Assembly: GCA_041685115.1 (NCBI GenBank)
Contig: JAWLGK010000015.1
Location: 31,360 to 95,359 of the forward strand
DNA: 64,000 nucleotides
Direction of reading: 5' to 3'
Source: JALOAT01 sp041685115
GTDB taxonomy: Bacteria; Pseudomonadota; Gammaproteobacteria; Thiohalomonadales; Thiohalomonadaceae
The stretch's first letter is position 1, and every line of letters starts with the position of its first letter. A program made the translations under genes and the position numbers. Shown piece by piece: positions 42,670 to 54,726 of the stretch. A model generated the notes under the pieces. It saw only the letters and a list, made by a program, of their open reading frames with translations, did no database searches and was not told where the DNA came from.

Positions 42670-43422
42670 TTAGCGACCGGCCCGGCCGATGGCCAGAAAC
42701 TCGTCCGCATTCAAGGAAGCCCCGCCAATGAGGCCTCCGTCGATATCCTGCTGACCGAACAGCTCTTCCGCATTGCTTCCCTTGACGCTGCCACCGTAAA
42801 GGATCTGCACCTTTTCGGCGACCACCTCGTCGATAGCCGCAATGCGACCGCGAATGAAGGCGTGTACGTCCTGGGCCTGCTGAGGTGTCGCGGTACGACC
42901 GGTGCCGATGGCCCAAACCGGTTCATACGCGATAACACCGTCCTGCAGCGCAGCTGCACCTTCGAGCTCGATGACGGCCGCCAACTGACGGGCCACCACC
43001 GCTTCGGTTACATTCTTTTCGCGTTCCTCAAGCGTCTCACCGACGCACAGGATCGGCTTCATGCCAGCGGCGCGTACCGCTGCAAACTTCTTGGCAACCA
43101 GGAGATCCGTGTCGCCGTAATAACTACGCCTTTCGGAATGACCGACGATCACGTACGCACAACCCATGTCCTTCAACATGGCGGCGGACACCTCGCCGGT
43201 GAAGGCACCGGACGGCTCGTGGCTGACATTCTGGGCGCCCAGTGCGATCCGGGTGCCGCGCAGTGCTTCAGCCACCTGCTCCAAATACACGAACGGGGGA
43301 CACACGACCAGTGCGGCCTTCTCCACGGAGGCGAGGCCTGCCTTGATGCCGTCGAGCAGTGTTGCAATGCTCGCCTTGGAACCGTTCATCTTCCAGTTGC
43401 CGGCTACAAGAGGTTGTCGCAT
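42670..43422 (-). CDS. tpiA: Triosephosphate isomerase
   Basis: Glycolytic TIM-barrel enzyme, 250 residues, interconverting DHAP and glyceraldehyde-3-phosphate. The catalytic residues are visible: Asn9-x-Lys11 (AGNWKMNG), His95 (VIVGHSERR) and Glu167 (AYEPVWAIGTG). The phosphate loop lies near LYGGSVKGSNAEELFG. It sits between glmM and secG, as in Pseudomonas. Confidence 0.98.
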   Translation of the reverse strand: MRQPLVAGNWKMNGSKASIATLLDGIKAGLASVEKAALVVCPPFVYLEQVAEALRGTRIALGAQNVSHEPSGAFTGEVSAAMLKDMGCAYVIVGHSERRSYYGDTDLLVAKKFAAVRAAGMKPILCVGETLEEREKNVTEAVVARQLAAVIELEGAAALQDGVIAYEPVWAIGTGRTATPQQAQDVHAFIRGRIAAIDEVVAEKVQILYGGSVKGSNAEELFGQQDIDGGLIGGASLNADEFLAIGRAGR

Positions 43423-43496
43423 CCCTATTCCCTCGCTGTCTGAAGCAGGCGCGAAGATTACAAGGAAGGCGCTAAGAAATCAACGAGCAATCGCGT

Positions 43497-44858
43497 TCAC
43501 GAGGCGGCTTTTCGATCGCCACCGGCGGCTTCGTCCTCCACCACGGCGGCGAGCTGGCCCGCCAGGCGCGCAACCTGTGCGGCGTCCTTCCCTTCCACCA
43601 TGACACGTACCACCGGCTCCGTGCCGGAGGGGCGCAGTAACACGCGGCCGCTGTCACCGAGCTCGGACTCCGCATCGTGCACCGCCGCACGCACCCGCGG
43701 CGCGGCGTCTAGCTTGAATGGGCCCGACAGCCGAACGTTGATCATGGTCTGCGGATACTTGGTTACCTGGGCGCGAAGTTCAGCCAAGCTTCGCCCCGAA
43801 CGCAGCAACGCCATGAGTACCTGCAAGGCCGCCACAATGCCGTCGCCGGTGGTGGTCCGGTCCAGACAGATGATGTGGCCCGAGGATTCGCCGCCGAGAT
43901 TCCAGCCGAGCGACTGCAGGCGCTCCATGACGTAGCGATCGCCCACCTTCGCGCGCTCGAAGCCGATGCCGGCGCGCTGAAGCGCATGTTCGAGACCGAG
44001 GTTGCTCATGAGCGTCCCCACCACCCCGGCCACCGGGCCGTGCGACTGGCGTTCGCGAGCGATGACATAGAGCAGTTCGTCGCCATCGACGATCTGGCCC
44101 TGATGGTCGACCATGATGACCCGATCGCCATCACCGTCGAAGGCGATACCCAGGTCCGCGCGGTTCTCCACCACCGCCGCGCACAGTGCGGCCGGATGCG
44201 TGGAACCACGCTCCAGGTTGATATTCACGCCATTGGGGTCGGCCCCCATGCGGATCACACGCGCGCCGAGTTCGGCAAACACCGCGGGCGCTACGTGATA
44301 GGTGGCGCCGTGGGCGCAATCGATCACAAGGGTGAGGCCTTTAAGGCTCATACCCAGAGGTATGGTGCTCTTGCAGAATTCGATATAACGACCGCCCGCA
44401 TCCAGCACGCGCTCGGCCTTGCCGAGCTGGCCGGATTCGACCATCACCATATCCTTGTCCAACTCCGCTTCGATGGCCTGCTCCACCTCGTCAGGCAGTT
44501 TGGTCCCCTCCGCGGAAAAGAATTTGATGCCGTTGTCTTCGTAAGGGTTGTGCGAGGCGCTGATGACGATGCCCGCGCTCGCGCGCAGGGTGCGGGTGAG
44601 GTAGGCCACGGCAGGGGTCGGCATGGGGCCTAGCAAACGGATGTCGAGACCGGCGGCGGCCAATCCGGCCTCGAGTGCGGATTCGAACATGTAGCCTGAA
44701 ATGCGCGTGTCCTTACCGATGAGCACCTTGCCATTGCCACCGTTGCCGCGTAATACGCGACCGGCCGCCCAACCGAGCTTGAGGATGAAGTCAGGGCGGA
44801 TCGGAAATTGTCCGACTTTGCCGCGAATACCGTCCGTGCCGAAATACTTGCGTGCCAT
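43497..44858 (-). CDS. glmM: Phosphoglucosamine mutase
   Basis: Converts glucosamine-6-P to glucosamine-1-P for UDP-GlcNAc. 453 residues start MARKYFGTDGIRGKVGQFPI. Phospho-Ser102 lies in VISASHNPYEDNGIKF, the Mg loop is AFDGDGDRVIMVD, sugar-binding GGESSGHIICLD is present, and the C-terminal phosphate-binding loop is RPSGTEPVVRVMVE. The start is ATG 44858 (GAGG upstream), 23 bases after folP. Confidence 0.98.
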   Translation of the reverse strand: MARKYFGTDGIRGKVGQFPIRPDFILKLGWAAGRVLRGNGGNGKVLIGKDTRISGYMFESALEAGLAAAGLDIRLLGPMPTPAVAYLTRTLRASAGIVISASHNPYEDNGIKFFSAEGTKLPDEVEQAIEAELDKDMVMVESGQLGKAERVLDAGGRYIEFCKSTIPLGMSLKGLTLVIDCAHGATYHVAPAVFAELGARVIRMGADPNGVNINLERGSTHPAALCAAVVENRADLGIAFDGDGDRVIMVDHQGQIVDGDELLYVIARERQSHGPVAGVVGTLMSNLGLEHALQRAGIGFERAKVGDRYVMERLQSLGWNLGGESSGHIICLDRTTTGDGIVAALQVLMALLRSGRSLAELRAQVTKYPQTMINVRLSGPFKLDAAPRVRAAVHDAESELGDSGRVLLRPSGTEPVVRVMVEGKDAAQVARLAGQLAAVVEDEAAGGDRKAAS

Positions 44859-44881
44859 GTCGCCTCTCACTCGGTTCTCAA

Positions 44882-45712
44882 TCAGGCTGCTTCCCGTACG
44901 GCAGATACCACCTTGAGGGCATCCACCGTGGCCTTCACGTCATGGACGCGCACGATGGTGGCGCCCAACCATGCGGCAAGGCTCGCCGCAGCGACACTGC
45001 CGTGGACGCGGTGCTCGATGTCCGCACTCGTCACCGCACCGATCATGGATTTTCTGGAGACCCCGATGAGTAGCGGTAAGCCGATATCCAGCAATTCGGG
45101 GAGATGGTGCATCAGGCTGAGGTTGTGGTCCACGCGCTTGCCAAAACCGAAGCCCGGATCGACAAGCAGCCTCTCGCGTGGGATCCCCGCCTGCACCGCC
45201 GCGGATGCCCGCTCTGCCAGGAATTCGCGCACTTCCGCCACCACATCCGTGTAGCTCGGTTCGTGCTGCATGGTCCGCGGCTCACCCTGCATGTGCATGA
45301 GACAGACGGGAACGCCAAGTTCAGCGGCTGCTGCCAGCGCCCCGTCCATGCGTAGAGCATAGACATCGTTGATCATGCCGGCGCCGGCCGCCACCGCGGC
45401 CCGCATCACCTCGGGTTTGCTGGTGTCCACCGAGACAGGCAACGGCAGTTCCGCATGCAATCGCTCAACTACCGGGATGACACGATCCAGTTCCTCCTGC
45501 AGCGAAACCGGCGGGGAACCCGGTCGGGTCGATTCGCCACCCACGTCGATGATTGCGGCACCCTCTTCCGCCATACGGCGTGCGTGCGCCAGCGCGGCCT
45601 CCCGTGAGCGGAATTGCCCGCCATCCGAGAACGAGTCCGGCGTGACGTTGAGGATGCCCATCACCTGCGGACGGGCGAGGTCGAGAGTGCGGCCCCGGCA
45701 GTCGAGTTGCAT
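44882..45712 (-). CDS. folP: Dihydropteroate synthase
   Basis: TIM-barrel enzyme of folate synthesis that joins pABA to dihydropterin pyrophosphate; the sulfonamide target. 276 residues. Motifs are VMGILNVTPDSFSDGG (Asn22 Mg ligand), IIDVGGESTRPGS, GAGMINDVYALR, VDPGFGFGKRVDHN and LIGVSRKSMIG. I use ATG 45712 because MQLDCRGRTLDLARPQ aligns with the E. coli N-terminus; TTG and GTG codons 12-15 bases upstream are alternatives. It is followed by glmM, the conserved ftsH-folP-glmM order. Confidence 0.97.
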   Translation of the reverse strand: MQLDCRGRTLDLARPQVMGILNVTPDSFSDGGQFRSREAALAHARRMAEEGAAIIDVGGESTRPGSPPVSLQEELDRVIPVVERLHAELPLPVSVDTSKPEVMRAAVAAGAGMINDVYALRMDGALAAAAELGVPVCLMHMQGEPRTMQHEPSYTDVVAEVREFLAERASAAVQAGIPRERLLVDPGFGFGKRVDHNLSLMHHLPELLDIGLPLLIGVSRKSMIGAVTSADIEHRVHGSVAAASLAAWLGATIVRVHDVKATVDALKVVSAVREAA

Positions 45713-45782
45713 GCGGTGTATCACCAATGAAAGCGGGGGATTATACCGCCTGGGGAAAGGAATGCCGCGAAGAAAACACTGC

Positions 45783-45870
45783 TAACACAGAGACGCGAAG
45801 GCCGCAAAGACCGCCAAGGTTTCAGAATCCGAACCTTCGCGTCCTTTGCGGCCTTCGCGCCTTGCGTTGA
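45783..45870. repeat. Inverted pair of CGCAAAG-type repeats (family B)
   Basis: Left part CACAGAGACGCGAAGGCCGC followed by AAAGACCGCCAAGG; right part CCTTCGCGTCCTTTGCGGCC followed by TTCGCGCCTTGCG. The two halves are rough reverse complements around a 20-base centre. The element fills the folP-ftsH spacer. Confidence 0.7.
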
Positions 45871-45893
45871 CGGCCTTTGTTACTGCTCGCCGA

Positions 45894-47795
45894 TCAGTGC
45901 TGGCCCGCGGGGTCACCCAGTGGCGCACTGCCTCCCTTGTCCTCACGGGCGCTGTCGGCCGGCGGGATATCGGTCCATTCCGACGGCGGCTCCGGGTCGC
46001 GGCCGGCCATGATGTCGGCGATCTGCTTGGAATCGATGGTTTCGTACTTCATGAGGGCGTCCGCCATCATGTGCAACTTGTCCGTGTTGTCAGTGAGGAT
46101 CTTCTTCGCGCGCGCGTAGTTACGATCCACCACTGCGCGTATTTCACCATCGATGATGTGGAAGGTCTCGTCCGAGACGTTCTTGTGCTGGGTCACCGAA
46201 TGGCCCAGAAACACCTCGCCCTCCTCTTCCATGTAGGTCAGCGGCCCGAGCTTCTCCGACAGGCCCCACTTGGTGACCATGTTGCGGGCCAGTTCGGTGG
46301 CGCGCTGGATGTCGTTGGAGGCACCGGTGGTCACGTTCTCGGCACCGAAAATGAGCTCTTCCGCGATACGGCCGCCAAACAAGCTGGAAATGGAGCTCTC
46401 CAGGCGCTGCTTGCTGTAGCTGTAGCGGTCTTCTTCCGGCAGGAACAGGGTCACACCCAGGGCCCGGCCGCGCGGGATGATGGTCACCTTGTGCACCGGG
46501 TCGTGATCGGGCACCGAGAGGCCCACGATGGCATGACCCGCCTCGTGGTACGCCGTGAGGCGCTTCTCCTTCTCGTTCATGACCATGGACTTGCGCTCGG
46601 CGCCCATCATGATCTTGTCCTTGGCGCGCTCGAAGTCCTCCATGGTGACCAGCTTTTTGTTGGCGCGCGCGGCGAACAGGGCCGCCTCGTTGACCAGATT
46701 GGCCAGGTCGGCGCCGGAGAAGCCGGGTGTACCACGGGCGATGATGGACGGATTGACGTCATCGGCCAGGGGCACCTTGCGCATGTGCACCTTCACGATG
46801 TGCTCGCGGCCGCGCAGGTCGGGCAGCGGCACCACCACCTGGCGATCGAAGCGGCCGGGACGCAGCAGGGCCGGGTCGAGCACGTCGGGGCGGTTGGTGG
46901 CGGCGATGACGATGACGCCCTCGTTGCCCTCGAAACCGTCCATTTCCACCAGCAGCTGGTTGAGGGTCTGCTCGCGTTCGTCGTGACCGCCGCCCAGACC
47001 GGCGCCACGGTGACGGCCGACCGCGTCGATCTCATCGATGAAGATGATGCAGGGCGCATGCTTCTTGGCCTGTTCGAACATGTCGCGCACGCGGGAGGCA
47101 CCCACGCCGACGAACATTTCCACGAAGTCGGAGCCGGAGATGGTGAAGAACGGCACCTTGGCCTCGCCGGCGATGGCCTTGGCGAGCAGGGTCTTACCAG
47201 TGCCCGGCGGGCCCACCATCAGCACGCCGCGGGGGATCTTGCCGCCCAGCTTCTGGAACTTGCCGGGATCGCGCAGGAATTCCACCAGTTCGCGTACGTC
47301 GTCCTTGGCCTCGTCCACGCCCGCCACGTCGGCGAAGGTGACCTTGACCTGGTCTTCGCCCAGCAGGCGTGCACGGCTCTTGCCGAAGGACATGGCCCCA
47401 CGTCCGCCGCCGCCGCCCTGCATCTGGCGCATGAAGAAGATCCACACGCCGATGAGCAGGAGCATCGGGAACCAGGAGATGAAGATCTGGGTGAGCAGCG
47501 ACTGCCCCTCGGGCGGACGGGCGTTCACTGCCACATTGCTGTTGAGCAGGTCGGCCATCAGGCCCGGGTCGTCGGGGGCGTAGGTGGTGAAGCGCTCCTT
47601 GTTTTGCAGGTAGCCCTCGATCTTGTTCCCGTCGATGACCACGCGCTCCACGCGGCCCGCGCGCACGTCGTTGATGAACTGGGAGTATTCGAGCTCGTGG
47701 GCAGGTGCCTGGCGCGACCCGAAGTTGTTGAACACCGCCATGAGAATGATGGCGATGACGACCCAGAGGATGAAGTTCTTGGCTATATCGTTCAA
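45894..47795 (-). CDS. ftsH: ATP-dependent zinc metalloprotease FtsH
   Basis: Membrane-anchored AAA protease, 633 residues, that degrades proteins such as sigma-32 and LpxC in E. coli. Helix 1 is about 8-25 and helix 2 about 97-118 (ISWFPMLLLIGVWIFFM). A Gly-rich linker (MQGGGGGRGAMSFG) leads to the AAA domain with Walker A GPPGTGKT at 195-202, Walker B IIFIDEIDAVG and the pore/SRH segments. The zinc motif HEAGH is at 417-421. The C-terminus is long and acidic/Pro-rich (PEPPSEWTDIPPADSAR). It lies 82 bases downstream of rlmE. Confidence 0.98.
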   Translation of the reverse strand: MNDIAKNFILWVVIAIILMAVFNNFGSRQAPAHELEYSQFINDVRAGRVERVVIDGNKIEGYLQNKERFTTYAPDDPGLMADLLNSNVAVNARPPEGQSLLTQIFISWFPMLLLIGVWIFFMRQMQGGGGGRGAMSFGKSRARLLGEDQVKVTFADVAGVDEAKDDVRELVEFLRDPGKFQKLGGKIPRGVLMVGPPGTGKTLLAKAIAGEAKVPFFTISGSDFVEMFVGVGASRVRDMFEQAKKHAPCIIFIDEIDAVGRHRGAGLGGGHDEREQTLNQLLVEMDGFEGNEGVIVIAATNRPDVLDPALLRPGRFDRQVVVPLPDLRGREHIVKVHMRKVPLADDVNPSIIARGTPGFSGADLANLVNEAALFAARANKKLVTMEDFERAKDKIMMGAERKSMVMNEKEKRLTAYHEAGHAIVGLSVPDHDPVHKVTIIPRGRALGVTLFLPEEDRYSYSKQRLESSISSLFGGRIAEELIFGAENVTTGASNDIQRATELARNMVTKWGLSEKLGPLTYMEEEGEVFLGHSVTQHKNVSDETFHIIDGEIRAVVDRNYARAKKILTDNTDKLHMMADALMKYETIDSKQIADIMAGRDPEPPSEWTDIPPADSAREDKGGSAPLGDPAGQH

Positions 47796-47877
47796 GTGGC
47801 GGGCCTCGGCAATACTTTGTTCCTCAAGGAGAATTCAGGGGCCATCCCTTTGATTCCTCAAGGACCTTAGTACGTTA

Positions 47878-48498
47878 CTACACAATATAGTTCCTCGCCA
47901 GAAGGTAAACTTCGCGCGAGCGCGGCCGCGAGGCCTTGGGCTTACGCACGATAACCTTGGCGAAATGTTCCTTCAGGGTTCGCATGAAGGCGTCGGATCC
48001 CTCCCCCTGGAAGACCTTGATCAGCAGGTCGCCCTTAGGCGCGAGTACGCGCTGGGCCAAATCGAGCGCCAGTTCGGCGAGGTACATGGCCCGCGGCTGA
48101 TCGACGGTCCGTTCACCGCTGATATTGGGCGCCATGTCGGACATTACAAGGTCGACCTTTTCGTCACCGACCGCCGCGAGCAATGCCTCCATGACCGATT
48201 CCTCACGAAAATCCCCTTGCAGCACCTCGACGTCGGGCAACGGGTCCATGGGCAGGATGTCGAGCGCGACCACCCGCCCCTGAGGCCCGACGCGATCGCG
48301 GGCGATCTGTGACCAGCCCCCCGGGGCGGCGCCAAGATCGATGACCCGCATGCCCCGGCGGAACAGGTGATCTTTTTCATCGACCTCCAGCAGCTTGAAC
48401 ACCGCGCGCGAGCGGTAGCCCATCTGCTGGGCACGCTTTACGTACTCGTCGTCGAAATGCTCTTTGAGCCAACGCGTACTGCTTTGGCTGCGTGCCAT
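47878..48498 (-). CDS. rlmE: 23S rRNA (uridine-2'-O)-methyltransferase
   Basis: Heat-shock methyltransferase (FtsJ/RrmJ) that modifies U2552 in the A loop. 206 residues. The SAM loop is DLGAAPGGWSQI, and the K-D-K-E tetrad is Lys35 (RAVFKLLEV), Asp121 (MSDMAPNISG), Lys161 (LLIKVFQGEG) and Glu196 (RSREVYLLARN). It starts at ATG 48498, diverges from yhbY across 104 bases and precedes ftsH, as in E. coli. Confidence 0.98.
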   Translation of the reverse strand: MARSQSSTRWLKEHFDDEYVKRAQQMGYRSRAVFKLLEVDEKDHLFRRGMRVIDLGAAPGGWSQIARDRVGPQGRVVALDILPMDPLPDVEVLQGDFREESVMEALLAAVGDEKVDLVMSDMAPNISGERTVDQPRAMYLAELALDLAQRVLAPKGDLLIKVFQGEGSDAFMRTLKEHFAKVIVRKPKASRPRSREVYLLARNYIV

Positions 48499-48602
48499 AC
48501 CGTACCTCGTTCGAATGGCTATGCGGGATGGATACTGCGGAGTGACCCCGGGTTCCCTTCCCGGTAAACTACGCAGCCCTTTTGACCCTGCCGGACATCA
48601 TC

Positions 48603-48890
48603 ATGCTCACTGCGTCCCAAAAACGCCACCTGCGCAGCCTCGCCCACGGCCTCAATCCGGTGATCCTCACCGGCGCCGGCGGGCTGAGTGAAAACCTGTT
48701 GTCCGAACTGGATCGGGCGCTCGAACACCACGAACTCATCAAGGTAAGGGTGAATGCGGAAGACCGCGAGAGCCGGGATGCCATGATCGAGAGCATGCGC
48801 GAAGCGGTCAAGGCCGACCTGGTCCAGCGCATCGGCCACATCGCCGTGCTCTACCGCCCCGCCAAGGAACCCCGCCTCACACTGCCCTAA
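48603..48890 (+). CDS. yhbY: CRM-domain RNA-binding protein YhbY
   Basis: A 95-residue single CRM-domain protein associated with pre-50S particles in E. coli. It shows the KRHLRSLAHGLNPVILTGAG start with the GxxG-like loop GAGGLSENLL, HHELIKVRVNAEDRE and the terminal IGHIAVLYRPAKEP. I use ATG 48603 (MLTASQKRHL), which matches the family; an in-frame TTG at 48582 would add seven residues. It is divergent from rlmE, the conserved arrangement. Confidence 0.95.
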   Translation: MLTASQKRHLRSLAHGLNPVILTGAGGLSENLLSELDRALEHHELIKVRVNAEDRESRDAMIESMREAVKADLVQRIGHIAVLYRPAKEPRLTLP

Positions 48891-48901
48891 GAAGAAACAG
48901 C

Positions 48902-49000
48902 CCAACGCAAAGGCGCAGAGGGCGCCAAGAACACAAAGAATGTCAGTTCACCGACTCATCCTTTGCGGCCTTGGCGCCCTCTGCGTCTCTGCGTTGGAGT
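48902..49000. repeat. Inverted pair of CGCAGAGG/GCCAAGG repeats (family B)
   Basis: Left part CCAACGCAAAGGCGCAGAGG then GCGCCAAG; right part CCTTTGCGGCCTTGGCGCC then CTCTGCGTCTCTGCGTTGG. It forms a long imperfect palindrome at the junction of two convergent genes. The right half overlaps the 3' end of the DUF4149 gene. Confidence 0.75.
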
Positions 49001-49437
49001 CTTTTTTCTTCACGGCACGCACCGGCGACCAGGGCGAGGCCCGCGAGGCTGGTGAGGAGGTAGAGCACCGAGGCGGTGCCGTGCAGGCGGGCGAACCGGG
49101 CCGCTTCCGTGCTGCCTTCCGCTAACCCATTCACCTTCAGGGCGGCCATGGCGGGCTGGAGGCCGAAGTGGCCGACAGCGACCAGGGCCAGCATCAACGC
49201 GAGTACCCAAAAACGCCAGCCCGGCCGTCCCCGCGAACGGATGAGTTCGCCCGTGGCGAGCACCGCGCCGACAGCCAGTCCCAGCCACGCGACGATGCTG
49301 AACATGTGTCCGGCGAGCATACCGGCCAGCATGCGGTCATTCAGCTCGGCGAACAGCACGGGCACCGCCAGGTAGCCGATGCACCACAGGGCGCCGACCC
49401 AGAGGGTGAGCAGGACCCGCTCGCCGGCCGTGATCAT
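48943..49437 (-). CDS. DUF4149 family membrane protein with repeat-derived tail
   Basis: A 164-residue inner-membrane protein with four helices (about 9-31, 42-62, 75-95 and 123-141). The N-terminal half has VGALWCIGYLAVPVLFAEL, and ARFARLHGTASVLYLLTSL lies before the last helix, both typical of DUF4149. The start codon shares one base with the greA stop (TGATG), so the genes are coupled; this neighbour pair is frequent in gammaproteobacteria. Residues 142-164 (CREEKRLQRRDAEGAKAAKD, then ESVN) are translated from a family B intergenic repeat, so the original stop was probably earlier. Function unknown. Confidence 0.85.
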   Translation of the reverse strand: MITAGERVLLTLWVGALWCIGYLAVPVLFAELNDRMLAGMLAGHMFSIVAWLGLAVGAVLATGELIRSRGRPGWRFWVLALMLALVAVGHFGLQPAMAALKVNGLAEGSTEAARFARLHGTASVLYLLTSLAGLALVAGACREEKRLQRRDAEGAKAAKDESVN

Positions 49438-49912
49438 CACTCGTAGCGGACGCCGATGATCTCGTAGGCACGCACGCCGCCCGGGGTGCGCACCTCGGCC
49501 ACGTCGCCTTCCTGCTTGCCGATGAGCGCGCGTGCCACGGGCGAGGACACGGAGATGCAACCGTTCTTGATGTCGGCCTCGTCCTCGCCGACGATCTGGT
49601 AGGTCACCTCATCCCCACTATCCTCTTCCGCCAGATCGACCGTGGCGCCGAACACGATCTTGCCGTTGGTATTGAGGGTCACAGGATCGATGACCTGCGC
49701 ATTGGAGAGTTTGGCCTCGATCTCCTTGATGCGCCCTTCCACGAATCCCTGCTGTTCGCGGGCAGCGTGATATTCTGCGTTCTCCTTGAGATCGCCGTGG
49801 GCACGCGCCTCGGCGATGGCCTCGATGACGCGCGGACGCACCACCGTCTTCAGTTCCTTCAGTTCTTCGCGCAGCTTCTCGGCGCCGCGCAAGGTCATGG
49901 GCACCTTGCTCA

Positions 49913-49913
<1 letters not shown>
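49437..49913 (-). CDS. greA: Transcription elongation factor GreA
   Basis: Stimulates RNA-polymerase transcript cleavage to rescue backtracked complexes. 158 residues: coiled-coil N-terminus (MSKVPMTLRGAEKLREELKE, tip acids in HGDLKENAEYHAAREQQ), then a FKBP-like C-terminal domain (VSSPVARALIGKQEGDVAEV). Size equals E. coli GreA. The ATG overlaps the carB stop by one base (TAATG), so it is translated from the carAB message. Confidence 0.98.
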
Positions 49914-53134
<3,221 letters not shown>

Positions 53135-53160
53135 AGTCTTGGTCAGCCACGCAAGTCGAA

Positions 53161-53200
53161 AAAGCCCAACCATGGGGGACACGGGGAACTCGGGGGAAAC
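53161..53200 (+). repeat. Family A CACGGGG repeat, copy 3
   Basis: AAAAGCCCAACCATGGGGGA then CACGGGGAACTCGGGGGAAA. It pairs in inverted orientation with 53219-53260 inside the carA-carB gap. Confidence 0.75.
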
Positions 53201-53218
53201 CATCTCTTGAGCATTGAG

Positions 53219-53260
53219 TCATCCCCGTGTTCCCGGTGTACCCCGTGGTTAATCCTTTGT
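53219..53260 (-). repeat. Family A CACGGGG repeat, copy 4 (overlaps carA 3' end)
   Basis: On the minus strand it reads ACAAAGGATTAACCACGGGG then TACACCGGGAACACGGGGAT. The carA stop codon (53249-53251) lies within it, so the last carA codons are repeat sequence. Confidence 0.75.
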
Positions 53261-54406
53261 CTCCAATGACTGATTCTTCCTGTCGTTGATGGTTGCGACG
53301 AAGCGGTCGAACAGCGGCGCCACGTCGCACGGGCCCGGGCTGGCTTCGGGGTGGCCCTGGAAGCTGAAGGCGGCCCGATCGGTGCGCTCGACACCCTGCA
53401 GTGAACCGTCGAACAGCGAACGGTGTGTGGCACGCAGGTTGGACGGCAGGGTTTCTTCATCCACCGCGAAGCCGTGGTTCTGGCTGGTGATCATCACGTG
53501 TCCGGTATCGGAGTCGATGACCGGATGATTGGCGCCGTGATGGCCGAACTTCATCTTCACCGTACGCGCACCGGAGGCCAGCGACAGCAGCTGGTGACCA
53601 AGGCAGATGCCGAAAATGGGCAGGTCGGTCTTGAGCAGGCGTTGAATGGCCTCGATGGCATAATCGCAGGCGGACGGATCGCCGGGGCCATTGGCGAGCA
53701 TGACGCCGTCGGGATTCATGGCGAGCACGTCCTCGGCCGGGGTCTGCGCCGGCACGATGGTCAGTCGACAGCCGCGATCCACCAGCATGCGCAGGATGTT
53801 GCGCTTCACACCGTAGTCGTACACCACCACGTGATAGGGCAGGTCTTCCGCCTTGTGCTCCACCAAACCCTCGCCGAGCCGCCAGCCCCCTTGGGTCCAG
53901 GTATACGGCTGGGACGTGGTGACTTCCTTGGCGAGATCCATGCCATTCAGGCCCGGAAAGGCCCGCGCCGCGGCCACGGCCGCCTCGGCGTCGATGCTGT
54001 CACCCGCCACCAGACAGCCATTCTGGGCGCCATGTTCACGCAGGATCCGCGTGAGCTTGCGGGTATCGATGCCGGCAATGCCGAGTACGTTCTGGCGCCG
54101 CAGGTAGGCGTCCAGGGCCTCCTGACTGCGGAAATTACTGGCGACCTTGGGCAGGTCGCGAATAACCAGTCCCGCCGCCTTGATGCCGTCCGCCTCCTCG
54201 TCCTCGGCATTCGTGCCCGTGTTGCCGATGTGGGGATAGGTCAGAGTGACGATCTGACGGGTGTATGAAGGATCGGTGAGGATCTCCTGATATCCGGTCA
54301 GCGCGGTGTTGAACACCACCTCACCGACGGTCTGCCCCTCACTGCCGATGGACTCGCCCCAGAACAGCGTACCGTCTGCCAGGGCCAGCAAGGCCTGTTG
54401 CCGCAA
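53249..54406 (-). CDS. carA: Carbamoyl-phosphate synthase small subunit (glutaminase)
   Basis: Class I glutamine amidotransferase that supplies ammonia to CarB. 385 residues. The N-terminal domain contains LADGTLFWGESIG and VVFNTALTGYQEILTDPSYT. The GATase domain has nucleophile Cys268 in GICLGHQLLSLASG and the His/Glu pair in FQGHPEASPG. The start is probably TTG 54406, with GGAGG 5 bases upstream; this places the N-terminus as in E. coli CarA (382). A TTG 27 bases further upstream is less likely. The gap to carB (114 bases) holds an inverted pair of family A repeats. Confidence 0.96.
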   Translation of the reverse strand: MRQQALLALADGTLFWGESIGSEGQTVGEVVFNTALTGYQEILTDPSYTRQIVTLTYPHIGNTGTNAEDEEADGIKAAGLVIRDLPKVASNFRSQEALDAYLRRQNVLGIAGIDTRKLTRILREHGAQNGCLVAGDSIDAEAAVAAARAFPGLNGMDLAKEVTTSQPYTWTQGGWRLGEGLVEHKAEDLPYHVVVYDYGVKRNILRMLVDRGCRLTIVPAQTPAEDVLAMNPDGVMLANGPGDPSACDYAIEAIQRLLKTDLPIFGICLGHQLLSLASGARTVKMKFGHHGANHPVIDSDTGHVMITSQNHGFAVDEETLPSNLRATHRSLFDGSLQGVERTDRAAFSFQGHPEASPGPCDVAPLFDRFVATINDRKNQSLETKD

Positions 54407-54570
54407 GGTGACCTCCAAACTGTATACGTGCAAAGCGGGAAGAGCCCCAAGGACCCTCCCCGCTCGAAAGAAATGCTCGGCGTGAAGTGCCGTGCCAGGT
54501 TGGCCGGCTATTTTACGGATGCGGCGGGTGCCTGTCCACGCGTAACGCGGGCTGTTTTTGGGGGTTGGTC

Positions 54571-54614
54571 AGAAAAGCATTAACACGGGGAACACGGGAA
54601 CACGGGGGAACAAG
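54571..54614 (+). repeat. Family A CACGGGG repeat, copy 5
   Basis: AGAAAAGCATTAACACGGGG then AACACGGGAACACGGGGGAA, ending in CAAGG. The 5' AGAAAAGC..TAAC start is the same as in copies 1, 2 and 6. Confidence 0.75.
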
Positions 54615-54621
54615 GACTGTC

Positions 54622-54706
54622 CGTAGGAGCCCACACCGCGGGCGAATGGATTTTCCAACCGCCCGGCGGTAACCGGATGCAATTCGCCGACGGTGTCGGC
54701 TCCTAC
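54622..54706. repeat. Inverted pair of GTAGGAGCC elements (family C, BIME-like)
   Basis: Left unit GTAGGAGCCCACACCGCGGG CGAATGG; right unit, on the minus strand, GTAGGAGCCGACACCGTCGG CGAATTGC. About 29 bases separate them. Each has a small internal palindrome (CCGCGG, CCGACACCGTCGG). Confidence 0.75.
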
Positions 54707-54726
54707 CGGGAATTTTTCCCTCGCGC

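Larger units (their letters stand above)
54407..54726. other. carA-dapB spacer: repeats, no gene
   Basis: 320 bases. Next to carA is its presumed promoter/leader. From 54571 a family A repeat begins. At 54622-54649 and 54679-54706 lies an inverted pair of GTAGGAGCC elements (family C). I see no ORF worth annotating and no clear dapB terminator or attenuator for carA. Confidence 0.7.

Noticed and set aside
54407..54570. Pyrimidine-responsive attenuator before carA
   Set aside because: No terminator hairpin followed by a T run was found on the minus strand upstream of carA.
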